Shown here in pieces: positions 8,373 to 16,413 of a stretch of 64,000 nucleotides of DNA. Under the pieces are notes generated by a model. The model was given only the letters and a program-made list of their open reading frames with translations, ran no database searches and had not been told where the DNA came from. Made by a program: the position numbers and the translations under genes. Each line of letters begins with the position of its first letter. Position 1 is the first letter of the stretch. The stretch comes from DATLGB01 sp963726825 (GTDB taxonomy: Bacteria; Actinomycetota; Thermoleophilia; Solirubrobacterales; Solirubrobacteraceae), in contig CAVSDT010000001.1 of NCBI GenBank assembly GCA_963726825.1, positions 806,001 through 870,000 on the forward strand, given 5' to 3'.

Positions 8373-9662
8373 TCAGTCCTCCGCTGGGGGGTCCGGACGC
8401 CGCTCCCAGAGCCGATCCGCCTCCGTCCCGCGCCGATTGGCCGTGTAGGGCTGCTGACCGGCCAGCTCGTCGGGCAGGAAGCGCACGCGGTCCGACCCCG
8501 GCGCGAGGCCCGAGGCGTGCGTGTAGCCGCGGCCGGCGCCCTCGGCCCGCGACACCTCGTCGCTTGGGTTGCGCAGCGCGAGCGGCACGGGGTAGGACGG
8601 GTGCTCGGCGACGAGCTGCCGGGCGGCGGCGAGGCCCTCGTAGGACGCCCAGCTCTTCGGGCTGGTGGCGAGGTAGCAGGCGACCTCGGCCAGCACGAGC
8701 CAGCACTCCGGCGGCCCGAGGTTCATCGTCGCCTCGAAGCCCGCGTTGGCCACGGCGAGGGCACCCGGGGCGCCCATCCCGACCTCCTCGGCGGCCGAGA
8801 TCAGCAGCCGGCGGGCGATGAAGCGCGGCTCCTCCCCAGAGGCCTCCATGCGGGCCAGCCAGTACAGCGCCGCGTCGGGATCGGATCCGCGGATCGACTT
8901 GATCAGCGCCGACGCGAGGTCGTAGTGCTCCGTGCGGCCGGGGAACGAGCGCGCGCCGAGCGCCTCGAACATCAGCTCCGCGCCGATCGCGGTACCGGGG
9001 TCGGCGAGCGTCCCGGCGTAGTCGAGGCCGGTCAGCAGCGCCCGCGCGTCCCCGTCGGCGTGGCGCAGCAGCGCCGCGCGGGCGTCGGGGTCGAGCGTCA
9101 GGTCCTTGTCCCCGAGGCCGCGCTGCGCGTCGGTCAGGGCGCGGTCGACGAGCCCGGAGAGGTCCTCGTCGGTGAGCGCCCGGACGGTCTCGATCTTCAG
9201 GCGCGAGCGCAGCGCGCGGTTGAGCTCGAAGCCGGGGTTCTCCGTCGTGGCGCCGATCAGGACGATCGTCCCGTTCTCGACGAAGGGGTACAGCGCCTCC
9301 TGCTGGCTCTTGCTCCAGCGCGAGATCTCGTCGAGGAACAGCAGCGTCCCCTCGCCGACGCGGCGGCGCTCCCTCGCCCGCGCCGTGACCTCGCGCAGGT
9401 CCTTGACGCCGTCGGTGACCGCGTTGAGCTGCTCGAACGCGAGGCCGAAGCCGCGCGCGGCGACCATGGCGATCGTCGTCTTGCCCGTGCCGGGCGGGCC
9501 GTAGAGGACGAACGAGTAGGGCCGCTGGTCGTGCAGGGCGCGGGCGAGCAGCGCCCGCTCGCCCGTCAGCTGCGGCTGGCCGACGACCTCCGAGAGCTGC
9601 TGCGGCCGCATCCGGTCGGCCAACGGCGCGTTGCGCGCGGCAACCACCTCGCCCAGTCCCAT
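8373..9662 (-). CDS. rarA: Replication-associated recombination protein A (AAA+ ATPase)
   Basis: 429-residue clamp-loader-related ATPase (RarA/MgsA, Mgs1/WRNIP1 homologue) acting at stalled replication forks. PLADRMRPQQLSEVVGQ opens the chain; Walker A is GPPGTGKTT, Walker B LLFLDEIS (family usual DEIHR), sensor 1 GATTENP, and the C-terminal tetramerisation domain carries YDLASALIKSIRGSDPDAALYW. ATG 9662 was chosen; an in-frame GTG at 9674 is possible. The frame stays open far upstream of the homology, but that part lies antisense to the M20 peptidase gene and is not coding. Confidence 0.95.
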   Translation of the reverse strand: MGLGEVVAARNAPLADRMRPQQLSEVVGQPQLTGERALLARALHDQRPYSFVLYGPPGTGKTTIAMVAARGFGLAFEQLNAVTDGVKDLREVTARARERRRVGEGTLLFLDEISRWSKSQQEALYPFVENGTIVLIGATTENPGFELNRALRSRLKIETVRALTDEDLSGLVDRALTDAQRGLGDKDLTLDPDARAALLRHADGDARALLTGLDYAGTLADPGTAIGAELMFEALGARSFPGRTEHYDLASALIKSIRGSDPDAALYWLARMEASGEEPRFIARRLLISAAEEVGMGAPGALAVANAGFEATMNLGPPECWLVLAEVACYLATSPKSWASYEGLAAARQLVAEHPSYPVPLALRNPSDEVSRAEGAGRGYTHASGLAPGSDRVRFLPDELAGQQPYTANRRGTEADRLWERRPDPPAED

Positions 9663-9679
9663 CTGATCTGACACGGAGG

Positions 9680-9685
9680 TAGTGT
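9680..9685 (+). promoter_or_regulatory. -10 box of a leaderless promoter for the M20 peptidase
   Basis: TAGTGT followed by seven bases and then GTG at 9693. A GGAGG at 9675-9679 overlaps this area and would instead serve the GTG at 9684 with a short spacing of four, so the two readings compete. Confidence 0.45.
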
Positions 9686-9692
9686 GACGCGG

Positions 9693-11000
9693 GTGGAGGA
9701 TCTCCAGCAGGAGACGGCTGATGTCCTCTCGAAGCTGATCCGCTTCGAGACCGTCAACCCGCCCGGCAACGAGCGTGCCGCGATGGAGTGGCTCCAGGGC
9801 TACCTCGAGGACGCCGGGATCGCGTGCACGATGGAGGGCGCCGAGCCGGAGCGGCCCAACCTCGTCGGCCGCCTGCCCGCCGCCGACGGCGCCGACGGGC
9901 CCGTGCTCGGGCTCCTCGGCCACGTCGACACGGTGCTCGCCGACCCCGACGGGTGGCAGCACGACCCGTGGAGCGGCGACGTGATCGACGGCTTCCTCTG
10001 GGGTCGCGGCGCGATCGACATGAAGTCCCAGGTCGCGGCCAACTGCGTCGCGGCCGCGTCGCTGGCGCGCAGCGGCTGGCGGCCCGCCCGCGGCGAGCTG
10101 AAGGTCTTCTCGGTCGTCGACGAGGAGACGGGTGGCGCCCAGGGCGCCCAGTTCCTCACCCAGCAGCACCCCGAGCTCGCGTACGCGGACATGCTGCTCA
10201 ACGAGGGCGGCGGCCTCGTCATGCCGCTCGGCGATCAGCGCCACTACGGCGTCTGCTGCGCCGAGAAGGGCACCTTCCGGTTCGCGCTGACGGCCCGCGG
10301 CGTCGCCGGCCACGCCTCCGTGCCCGCGCTGACCGAGAACGCGCTGCTCAAGCTCCTGCCGGCGCTGAGCAGGCTCGCCACGGCGGACATCGGCTTCGAC
10401 ATCACCCCCGAGATCGACGGCCTGCTGCGCGGCCTGGGCCACGATCCGGCCGATCCCGCCGCCGCCGTGGCCGCGATCGCCGCCGTCGACCCGGGCATCG
10501 CCGGCCTCGTGCGCGCCAACCTCGGCGTGACGATGGCGCCGACGATGATCGGCGCCTCCAAGAAGATCAACGTCGTCCCCGCGAAGGCGGAGCTGCGCAT
10601 CGACGCCCGGGTCCCCGCCGGCCTGGGGGAGGAGACCGTCCTGCAGCGCCTCCACGAGGTGCTCGGCGACACGCTCGACGACCTCGAGCTGACCTGGATC
10701 GAGCAGGTCGTCGGCAACCGCTCGAGCGCCGACACGCCCCTGATGGAGGCGATCACGACCTGGATCGGCGAGCAGGACCCGGGCGCGACCGTCGTCCCGA
10801 CCGTCCTGCCGGCCTTCACGGACTCGCGCTGGTGGCGCGCGGCGTTCCCGGACTGCGTCGCCTACGGCTGGTTCCCGCAGTACCACCAGACGCTCCCGGA
10901 GGGCTGGAGGATGATGCACGCCAACGACGAGCGCATCGACGTGCGCGACCTCGGCTACGCCACGCGCTGCTACCGCGACCTCGCGCAACGGCTGCTGTGA
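9693..11000 (+). CDS. M20/M28-family zinc metallopeptidase (ArgE/DapE/ACY1 type)
   Basis: 435 residues. Metal-ligand and catalytic motifs follow in order: GHVDTV (His and Asp), GRGAIDMKSQ (bridging Asp), DEETGG (catalytic Glu and ligand Glu), NEGGG, and a C-terminal MHANDERI His. The central insert (about residues 190-320) is the dimerisation domain. It should hydrolyse an N-acyl amino acid or a peptide; which substrate is not visible, so DapE or ArgE names are not justified. Start GTG 9693 rests on the -10 spacing; GTG 9684 adds three residues. Divergent from rarA with only tens of bases between them. Confidence 0.9.
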   Translation: MEDLQQETADVLSKLIRFETVNPPGNERAAMEWLQGYLEDAGIACTMEGAEPERPNLVGRLPAADGADGPVLGLLGHVDTVLADPDGWQHDPWSGDVIDGFLWGRGAIDMKSQVAANCVAAASLARSGWRPARGELKVFSVVDEETGGAQGAQFLTQQHPELAYADMLLNEGGGLVMPLGDQRHYGVCCAEKGTFRFALTARGVAGHASVPALTENALLKLLPALSRLATADIGFDITPEIDGLLRGLGHDPADPAAAVAAIAAVDPGIAGLVRANLGVTMAPTMIGASKKINVVPAKAELRIDARVPAGLGEETVLQRLHEVLGDTLDDLELTWIEQVVGNRSSADTPLMEAITTWIGEQDPGATVVPTVLPAFTDSRWWRAAFPDCVAYGWFPQYHQTLPEGWRMMHANDERIDVRDLGYATRCYRDLAQRLL

Positions 11001-11014
11001 GCGCCGGCGGCCCG

Positions 11015-11030
11015 TGGGGTCCTGACCCCA
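11015..11030. terminator. GC hairpin in the M20-ftsH gap
   Basis: TGGGGT / CCTG / ACCCCA makes a six-base-pair stem with a four-base loop in the 74-base gap after the peptidase stop. No U-run follows, so it is at best a weak intrinsic terminator or a processing signal. Confidence 0.35.
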
Positions 11031-11074
11031 TAGGGCCCGCCTCCCGGCGCCGAACCGGGTAGACCCCGCTGACG

Positions 11075-12613
11075 ATGCCCGCTCCGAACCCCCCCTGGTA
11101 CAGCTGGGACGTCCTCCAGGACCACATCATCACCTGGGCGCCGATCCTCTTCATGGCCCTGATCCTCTTCGTCCTCTGGCGGACGATGAAGCTGATGCCG
11201 AAGACGAAGCCCCAGGAGATCAAGCCCGACACCAAGCAGGCGATCGGGTGGGCGGACGTGGCGGGCGCCGACGAGGCCAAGGCGGAGCTGCGCGAGGTCG
11301 TCGACTTCCTCCGTGAGCCGAAGCGCTTCGCCGCGCTCGGGGCGAAGGTGCCGGCGGGCATCATCCTCCACGGCCCGCCCGGCACGGGCAAGACCCTGCT
11401 CGCCAAGGCCGTCGCCAACGAGGCCAAGGCCCAGTTCTTCTCCCAGTCGGCCGCCTCGTTCGTCGAGATGTTCGCCGGCCTCGGCGCCGCACGCATCCGG
11501 CGCCTGTTCGCGGAGGCCCGCAAGGCGGCCCCGTCGATCGTCTTCATCGACGAGATCGACGCCGTCGGCGGCAAGCGCGGGTCCGACAACAACGCCGAGC
11601 GCGAGCAGACGCTCAACCAGCTGCTCGTCGAGATGGACGGGATGAACTCGGCGGCCAACGTCGTCGTGATCGCCGCCTCCAACCTGCTCGAGAAGCTCGA
11701 CGACGCCCTGCTGCGCCCGGGTCGCTTCGATCGCCAGATCTTCGTCTCCCCGCCCGACGTCGGTGGCCGCGAGGACGTGCTGAAGGTCCACACGCGCAAC
11801 AAGCCGCTCCACGAGGACGTCGACCTGCGCACGCTCGCGCGTCAGACGTCCGGCCTGACGGGGGCGGACCTCGCCAACGTCTGCAACGAGGCGGCGATCT
11901 TCGCCGCCCGCGCCGGGGGCTCGACGATCCGCCAGCGCGACTTCGACGCCGCCCTCGAGCGCGTGATCGCCGGCATGCAGTCGCACCGGTCGCTCAACGA
12001 CCACGAGCGCCGCGTCGTCGCCTTCCACGAGGCCGGCCACGCCCTGTGCGCGGAGCTGCTGACCGGCGTCAACAAGGTCCACAAGATCTCGATCGTCCCC
12101 CGCGGCCGCGCCCTCGGCTACACGCTGAACCTGCCGGAGGAGGACCGCTACCTCAAGACGCGCGAGGAGCTGATCAACCACATGGTCGTGCTGCTCGGCG
12201 GCCGGGCCGCGGAGGAGGCGACGTTCGGGGCCGTGACCACGGGGGCGGCGGACGACCTCAACCGCGTCGCGGAGGTCTCGCGCTCGATGGTCCACCAGTA
12301 CGCCATGGGCACGTCCCTGTCCTCGCTGTCGGTCGCCGCCGAGGGCGGGGCCGTCTCCGACCGCACCCGTCGGCTGCGCGACGAGGAGCAGCAGGATCTG
12401 GCCGCCCAGGCCATGCGGACGGCCTCCAAGATCGTGCGAGAGCACCGTGCGGAGCTCGAGGCGCTGGCGTTCGCGCTGCTGCGCAACGAGGTGCTCGAAC
12501 GCGCCGACATCGACGCGATGATGCGCGACCTCCACGCGCGCCGGCCCGAGCTGGCCCGCCCGTCCGGGGACCTGCGCGTCGTCGCCGCCAACCCGGACGC
12601 CGCGGCCTCCTAG
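11075..12613 (+). CDS. Short FtsH-like AAA+ zinc metalloprotease
   Basis: 512 residues against 610-660 for ordinary FtsH. One hydrophobic segment (about residues 18-38) leads almost directly into the AAA module; the second TM helix and the extracytoplasmic domain are missing. Walker A GPPGTGKT (about residue 99), Walker B VFIDEIDAVG, the second region of homology LLRPGRFDRQI and the zinc site HEAGH at 318-322 are intact. The pore loop reads MFAGLGA where FtsH has MFVGVGA. It should be an active membrane-anchored ATP-dependent protease, probably a paralogue of a full-length FtsH elsewhere. Its stop overlaps the convergent GGDEF-EAL gene by four bases. Confidence 0.92.
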   Translation: MPAPNPPWYSWDVLQDHIITWAPILFMALILFVLWRTMKLMPKTKPQEIKPDTKQAIGWADVAGADEAKAELREVVDFLREPKRFAALGAKVPAGIILHGPPGTGKTLLAKAVANEAKAQFFSQSAASFVEMFAGLGAARIRRLFAEARKAAPSIVFIDEIDAVGGKRGSDNNAEREQTLNQLLVEMDGMNSAANVVVIAASNLLEKLDDALLRPGRFDRQIFVSPPDVGGREDVLKVHTRNKPLHEDVDLRTLARQTSGLTGADLANVCNEAAIFAARAGGSTIRQRDFDAALERVIAGMQSHRSLNDHERRVVAFHEAGHALCAELLTGVNKVHKISIVPRGRALGYTLNLPEEDRYLKTREELINHMVVLLGGRAAEEATFGAVTTGAADDLNRVAEVSRSMVHQYAMGTSLSSLSVAAEGGAVSDRTRRLRDEEQQDLAAQAMRTASKIVREHRAELEALAFALLRNEVLERADIDAMMRDLHARRPELARPSGDLRVVAANPDAAAS

Positions 12614-14271
12614 GGGGTCTCGACCTCCGCCGGCCGTGGCCGGCCGAGGTGGTGCCCCTGCGCGAAGTCGACGCCCAGCTCGGCCAGCAGCTCGAGCGTG
12701 GCCGCGTCCTCCACGGCCTCCGCGATGGTCTGGATGCGGTACTCGCGGGCGATGTCGACCATCGCGCGGACCGTCGTGCGGTCACGCTGGGAGCGGAGCG
12801 TGCCGCGCACGAAGCTGCCGTCGATCTTGAGCAGCGTGACAGGCAGGTGGCGCAGGTAGGAGAAGGAGGCCCAGCCGGCGCCGAAGTCGTCCACGGCGAA
12901 GCCGCAGCCGAGCTCGGCGAGGGAGCGCGCGAGCCGCTCGGCGACCTGCATCTGGCGCACGGCGACCGTCTCGGTCACCTCGAAGGTCAGCTCGGAGGGG
13001 TCGACGGGCGCCCGCCGCAGCCGGTCGACGAAGGCGTCCACGGTGTCGGCGTCCATGAGCGACGCGGCCGAGAGGTTGATGTGGACGTTGCGGTGCAGGC
13101 CGAGGGTCTGGCGCGCCGCGAGCAGCTCGGTCGCCTCGCCGAGGACCCAGCGGTCGATCGCGCGGATCTGGCCGGAGCGCTCGGCGGCGGGGAGGAAGCG
13201 GTCGGGGGCGACGAGGCCGCCGTCGTGGTCGCGCAGCCGCAGGAGCAGCTCGCTCCGTTCGACGACGCCGTCGTGGATGCGCGTGATCGGCTGCTCGACG
13301 AGGCAGAAGCCGTCCTCGGCGAGCGCATGGCGGACCCGGTCGGACCAGTGGCGGCGCTCGCGCAGCCCGCTGGTCTCCGTCGTCCCGTCGCGGTCGACGA
13401 CGAGGCGATCGCGGCCGAGGTCCTTGGCGAGCGCGAGCGCAAGGGCGGCGTCGGCGAGCGGATCGGCGTCGGGCTGCCAGCAGCGCACGCCGGCCGAGCT
13501 CGTCAGGCGCAGGCGCTCGGGGCCGACCGGCAGCAGCGTGTCCCGCAGGTCCGCGAGGAAGCGCCCGGCGAGCTCGCCGGGGTCGGGCTCGCGGACGAGC
13601 ACGCCGAACTCGTCGCCCCCGAGGCGCGCGAGCACCGCCGGCGGGTCGAAGCGGGCGCGCAGCAGCTCCGCGACCGTGCGCAGCACCTCGTCGCCCGCGG
13701 CCCCGCCGTAGGTGCTGTTGATCTCGCTGAAGCCGTCGAGCCCGAAGACGATCACGCCCGAGGGGTCGTCGACCAGGCCGAGCTCGAGCTCGAAGCCGCG
13801 ACGCGACAGCAGGCCGGTGAGCTCGTCGTGGAGCGAGAGGCCGGCGGCCTGGGACTCGGCGTGGACCGCCGCCGAGATGTCGGTCGCGTAGGAGATGAAG
13901 TGGGCGGCCGTCAGGCCGGCGCCGTCGAGCGGGGCCGACCGCACGCGCAGGTGCACGACGTGGCCGGCCGCGTGCCGGTGGCGGTATGCGCCGTCGAGGG
14001 GGACCTCGGGGGATGCCGTCCCGGGCTCGAGGCGCTCGACGTCGTCTGGGAGCACGACCGCCGCGACCGGCAGGTCCGCGAGCTCGTCGGCGCTGCGCCC
14101 CAGGAGGGCGGCGAAGGCGGCGTTGACCGTGACGTAGCGCAGCCGTCCGCCGTCGAGCCGGGTGACCGCGACGCCGACCGGGCACGCGTCGACCAGCAGG
14201 CGCTGCAACGACACCTTGAGGGTCGCCAGATCGGTGCCGGGGGGAGCTCCCACGGGCGAACCGTACGGCAC
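12610..14271 (-). CDS. PAS-GGDEF-EAL cyclic-di-GMP turnover protein
   Basis: 553 residues, no TM segment. A PAS sensor (about 20-140) precedes a GGDEF domain with the full active-site motif RLGGDEFGVL near residues 216-225, then an EAL domain. The EAL signature reads SELLLRL, i.e. E-L-L rather than E-A-L, but the ExLxR core is intact. The other phosphodiesterase residues are present: INLSAASL, FEVTET, DDFGAG, LLKIDGSFV, AEAVED and AQGHHLGRP. Both synthesis and hydrolysis of c-di-GMP are therefore possible. Starts at GTG 14271; later starts cannot be excluded. A PilZ effector gene lies at 45874. Confidence 0.92.
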   Translation of the reverse strand: MPYGSPVGAPPGTDLATLKVSLQRLLVDACPVGVAVTRLDGGRLRYVTVNAAFAALLGRSADELADLPVAAVVLPDDVERLEPGTASPEVPLDGAYRHRHAAGHVVHLRVRSAPLDGAGLTAAHFISYATDISAAVHAESQAAGLSLHDELTGLLSRRGFELELGLVDDPSGVIVFGLDGFSEINSTYGGAAGDEVLRTVAELLRARFDPPAVLARLGGDEFGVLVREPDPGELAGRFLADLRDTLLPVGPERLRLTSSAGVRCWQPDADPLADAALALALAKDLGRDRLVVDRDGTTETSGLRERRHWSDRVRHALAEDGFCLVEQPITRIHDGVVERSELLLRLRDHDGGLVAPDRFLPAAERSGQIRAIDRWVLGEATELLAARQTLGLHRNVHINLSAASLMDADTVDAFVDRLRRAPVDPSELTFEVTETVAVRQMQVAERLARSLAELGCGFAVDDFGAGWASFSYLRHLPVTLLKIDGSFVRGTLRSQRDRTTVRAMVDIAREYRIQTIAEAVEDAATLELLAELGVDFAQGHHLGRPRPAEVETP

Positions 14272-14309
14272 CGATGGGGAAGGGGGAGCACCTTCGGTGG
14301 ACGTCCGTT

Positions 14310-15167
14310 CTAGACCGGCCGGGGCACCACGAGGTCGAAGGCCGCGGGCCGGACCGTGAACGTGTTCAGCCCCGTGGCCTCGACGAGCTCGCCGTCGAGG
14401 TTCATCGACGTCCCGGGCGGGCAGAGCAGCTGCACCTCACGGCCGCGCTCGTGCTTGACGCCGCGCTGGTCGGCGAGCGTCCCGCGGCGCATGCCGAACG
14501 CGCGCCGGGGAAGCGTCAGCCGCGGCCCGGCGGCGAGAACCAGCACGTCGAGCTGCCCGTCGCTGGGGTCGGCGCCCTCGATGCTCGAGCCGCCGCCGAA
14601 CGCGCCGGTGGACGCGACGGTGACCTGCCAGGTCAGCCCGGCGTGGACCTCCCGGCCGTCCACGAGCACCCGGCAGCCCAGCGGGCTCGAGAAGAGGCCC
14701 GCCGCAAGGGCGCCGACCGGGTAGGCGAGCGGGCCCAGCTTGCCCTTGTGGGGGGCGGCGTGCTTCCCGGCCTCGGGCGCCAGGCCGGCGCCGACGACGT
14801 TGACGAACGGCCGGTCGTCCATGAAGGCGAGCTCCATCTTGCGGGTCGTCGTGCCCGTGGCGGCGAGGTGCAGCGCCTCCCCGACGTCCTGCGGGAGCTC
14901 GAGCGTGCGGGCGAAGTCGTTGGCGGTGCCGCCGGGGACGACGGCCAGGGGGATGCCGAGGCGGGCGGCGACCTCGGCGGCCGGCGCGATCAGGCCGTCA
15001 CCGGAGACGACGACCAGCCGCTCGGCGCGCCCGCCGCCGATCTCGGCGGGCGTCGACGCGGTCTCCACCACGTCGCCGCCGGCGACCTCCAGGTCGTTGA
15101 CGGTGACGCCCAGATCGGGGGACGAGCCGGACTTGGGGTTCAGGACGAGGGCGATGCGCACGCGCAT
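14310..15167 (-). CDS. Diacylglycerol/lipid kinase family protein (DAGK catalytic domain)
   Basis: 285 residues. ALVLNPKSGSS is the family N-terminus; VVVSGDGLIAPAAEV stands where most members have VxGGDGTLNE, so the first Gly is Ser and the Thr is Leu; VVPGGTANDFAR follows. The second domain has PFVNVVGAGLAPEAGK and LDVLVLA. Likely phosphorylates a lipid or diacylglycerol, or a related lipid alcohol, with ATP. The changed GGDGT box may alter nucleotide use. Start ATG 15167 removes an odd nine-residue lead. Only 13 bases separate it from the divergent epimerase gene. Confidence 0.85.
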   Translation of the reverse strand: MRVRIALVLNPKSGSSPDLGVTVNDLEVAGGDVVETASTPAEIGGGRAERLVVVSGDGLIAPAAEVAARLGIPLAVVPGGTANDFARTLELPQDVGEALHLAATGTTTRKMELAFMDDRPFVNVVGAGLAPEAGKHAAPHKGKLGPLAYPVGALAAGLFSSPLGCRVLVDGREVHAGLTWQVTVASTGAFGGGSSIEGADPSDGQLDVLVLAAGPRLTLPRRAFGMRRGTLADQRGVKHERGREVQLLCPPGTSMNLDGELVEATGLNTFTVRPAAFDLVVPRPV

Positions 15168-15172
15168 AGACT
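15167..15172 (+). promoter_or_regulatory. -10 box of a leaderless promoter for the epimerase operon
   Basis: TAGACT followed by eight bases and GTG at 15181. It overlaps the first base of the divergent lipid kinase start codon. Confidence 0.45.
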
Positions 15173-15180
15173 GCCGCACC

Positions 15181-15591
15181 GTGTTCTCCCGCATCGATCA
15201 CGTGGGCATCGCGGTGTCGGACCTCGACGCCGCGATCACCCTTCACGAGTCCACCTACGGCATGGCGCTGGTCCATCGCGAGACCGTGACGGAGCAGGGC
15301 GTGGAGGCCGTGCTGCTCGACGTCGGCGAGAACCACGTCGAGCTGCTGCGCCCGCTGGCGGACGACACACCGGTGGGGAGGTTCCTCGCCTCCAAGGGTC
15401 CCGGCATCCACCACGTCGCCTACCAGGTGGCGGACATCGAGGCCACCCTGGCGGCCCTCTCCGGCGCCGGCGTCAAGCTCATCGACGAGACCCCCCGGAT
15501 CGGCATCCGCGGGTCCTCCGTCGCGTTCCTGCACCCGTCGGCGTCCGGCGGCGTGCTCACCGAGATCGTCCAACCCGCCCAGGAGCACTAG
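15181..15591 (+). CDS. mce: Methylmalonyl-CoA epimerase
   Basis: 136-residue vicinal-oxygen-chelate protein interconverting (R)- and (S)-methylmalonyl-CoA in propionate catabolism. FSRIDHVGIAVSDLDAAI at the start, VELLRP in the middle and GIHHVAYQVADIEA open the two beta-alpha-beta-beta-beta modules, with metal ligands H (IDHVG), H (GIHHVA) and the terminal E (LTEIVQ). Length matches the family exactly from GTG 15181, which is also placed by the upstream -10 box. Heads a run of tightly spaced genes up to ychF. Confidence 0.92.
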   Translation: MFSRIDHVGIAVSDLDAAITLHESTYGMALVHRETVTEQGVEAVLLDVGENHVELLRPLADDTPVGRFLASKGPGIHHVAYQVADIEATLAALSGAGVKLIDETPRIGIRGSSVAFLHPSASGGVLTEIVQPAQEH

Positions 15592-15594
15592 AAG

Positions 15595-15828
15595 ATGGCC
15601 GACGCATCCCCCTCCACCAAGCCCCGCCGGGTCGCCCTCGGCTTCCACGCCGGTGGCGCGCTGAACCTGCGCCTCACCGAGCAGGCGCTGTCGGGCCTGC
15701 AGGATCAGCTGAAGTCCGGCGACGCCGGCTTCGTCGAGGTCGCCTCCGAGGACGGCCCCGTCCTCGTCAACCTCGCCCAGGTCATCTACCTGCGGATCGA
15801 GTCCTCCGAGTCGCGCATCGGCTTCTAG
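15595..15828 (+). CDS. Small conserved-looking hypothetical protein
   Basis: 77 residues, starting three bases after the epimerase stop. A short Lys/Arg-Pro lead is followed by GFHAGGALNLRLTEQALSGL and a beta-rich end (GPVLVNLAQVIYLRIES). The end resembles small SH3/LSm-like beta proteins such as FlbD only in pattern, and I do not assign a function. Tight packing between two real genes supports that it is expressed. Confidence 0.7.
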   Translation: MADASPSTKPRRVALGFHAGGALNLRLTEQALSGLQDQLKSGDAGFVEVASEDGPVLVNLAQVIYLRIESSESRIGF

Positions 15829-15834
15829 GACCCC

Positions 15835-16413
15835 TTGACCCCGGACACCGCCGCCCCCGAGCAGCCCGCCGCCGCCCCGTTCGCCGAGCCCCTCGAGCAG
15901 GCCCGCCGGCACGGGGGACTGCGCTCGTACCTCAACGCGATCGACCTCGGGGTCTACCGCTGGTTCCGCTCCGTCGCGCCGACGGGCCGGGCGATGGACC
16001 GGGTCAAGACGTTCTCGAAGGCCGGCGAGCACGGGGCGTGCTGGTACGTCCTCGGCCTCGCCGGCGCTGCCGTGGACCCCGACCGTCGCGGCCACTGGCT
16101 GGAGGCGACCGCGACGGTGGCGATCGCCTACGGCACCTCGACGGCCATCAAGAACGCGATCGGGCGCAAGCGCCCCGCCGTGGAGGACCTCCCCGCCATC
16201 ATGCGCACACCCACCGGGCTGTCGTTCCCGTCCTCGCACTCGACGTCGTCCTTCGCCGCCGCCCGGGCGTTCTCGACGCTGCTGCCCGGCCCGCCGCTCT
16301 ACGTCGCCGCCACCGCGATGGCGACGTCGCGGCTGCTCGTCGGCGTCCACTACCCGTCAGACATCGTGGCGGGCACCGCGCTCGGCATGGCGATGGGGGA
16401 GTGCGCGCGATGA
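15835..16413 (+). CDS. PAP2-family membrane phosphatase
   Basis: 192 residues. The three phosphatase motifs appear in order: KNAIGRKRP (KxxxxxxRP), PSSHS and SRLLVGVHYPSD, so the His/Arg/Asp active site is intact, between hydrophobic helices. It would dephosphorylate a lipid phosphate such as phosphatidate or undecaprenyl pyrophosphate at the membrane; with the divergent lipid kinase nearby this hints at lipid turnover. Starts at TTG 15835, six bases after the previous stop, and its own stop overlaps ychF (ATGA). Confidence 0.88.
   Translation: MTPDTAAPEQPAAAPFAEPLEQARRHGGLRSYLNAIDLGVYRWFRSVAPTGRAMDRVKTFSKAGEHGACWYVLGLAGAAVDPDRRGHWLEATATVAIAYGTSTAIKNAIGRKRPAVEDLPAIMRTPTGLSFPSSHSTSSFAAARAFSTLLPGPPLYVAATAMATSRLLVGVHYPSDIVAGTALGMAMGECAR

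Noticed and set aside
9675..10988. Long open frame antisense to the M20 peptidase, continuous with rarA
   Set aside because: Its translation is low-complexity Arg/Gly/Val/Asp text with no domain, while the opposite strand encodes a full peptidase. Such mirror frames are expected at this GC content.
13200..13260. EAL domain judged inactive because the motif reads ELL
   Set aside because: The metal Glu and the Arg of ExLxR are intact and the other catalytic residues are present, so inactivity cannot be claimed.
14274..16409. Long plus-strand frame reading into ychF
   Set aside because: The part before 16410 crosses the lipid kinase, epimerase and PAP2 genes in another frame and has no homology; YchF itself begins at 16410.
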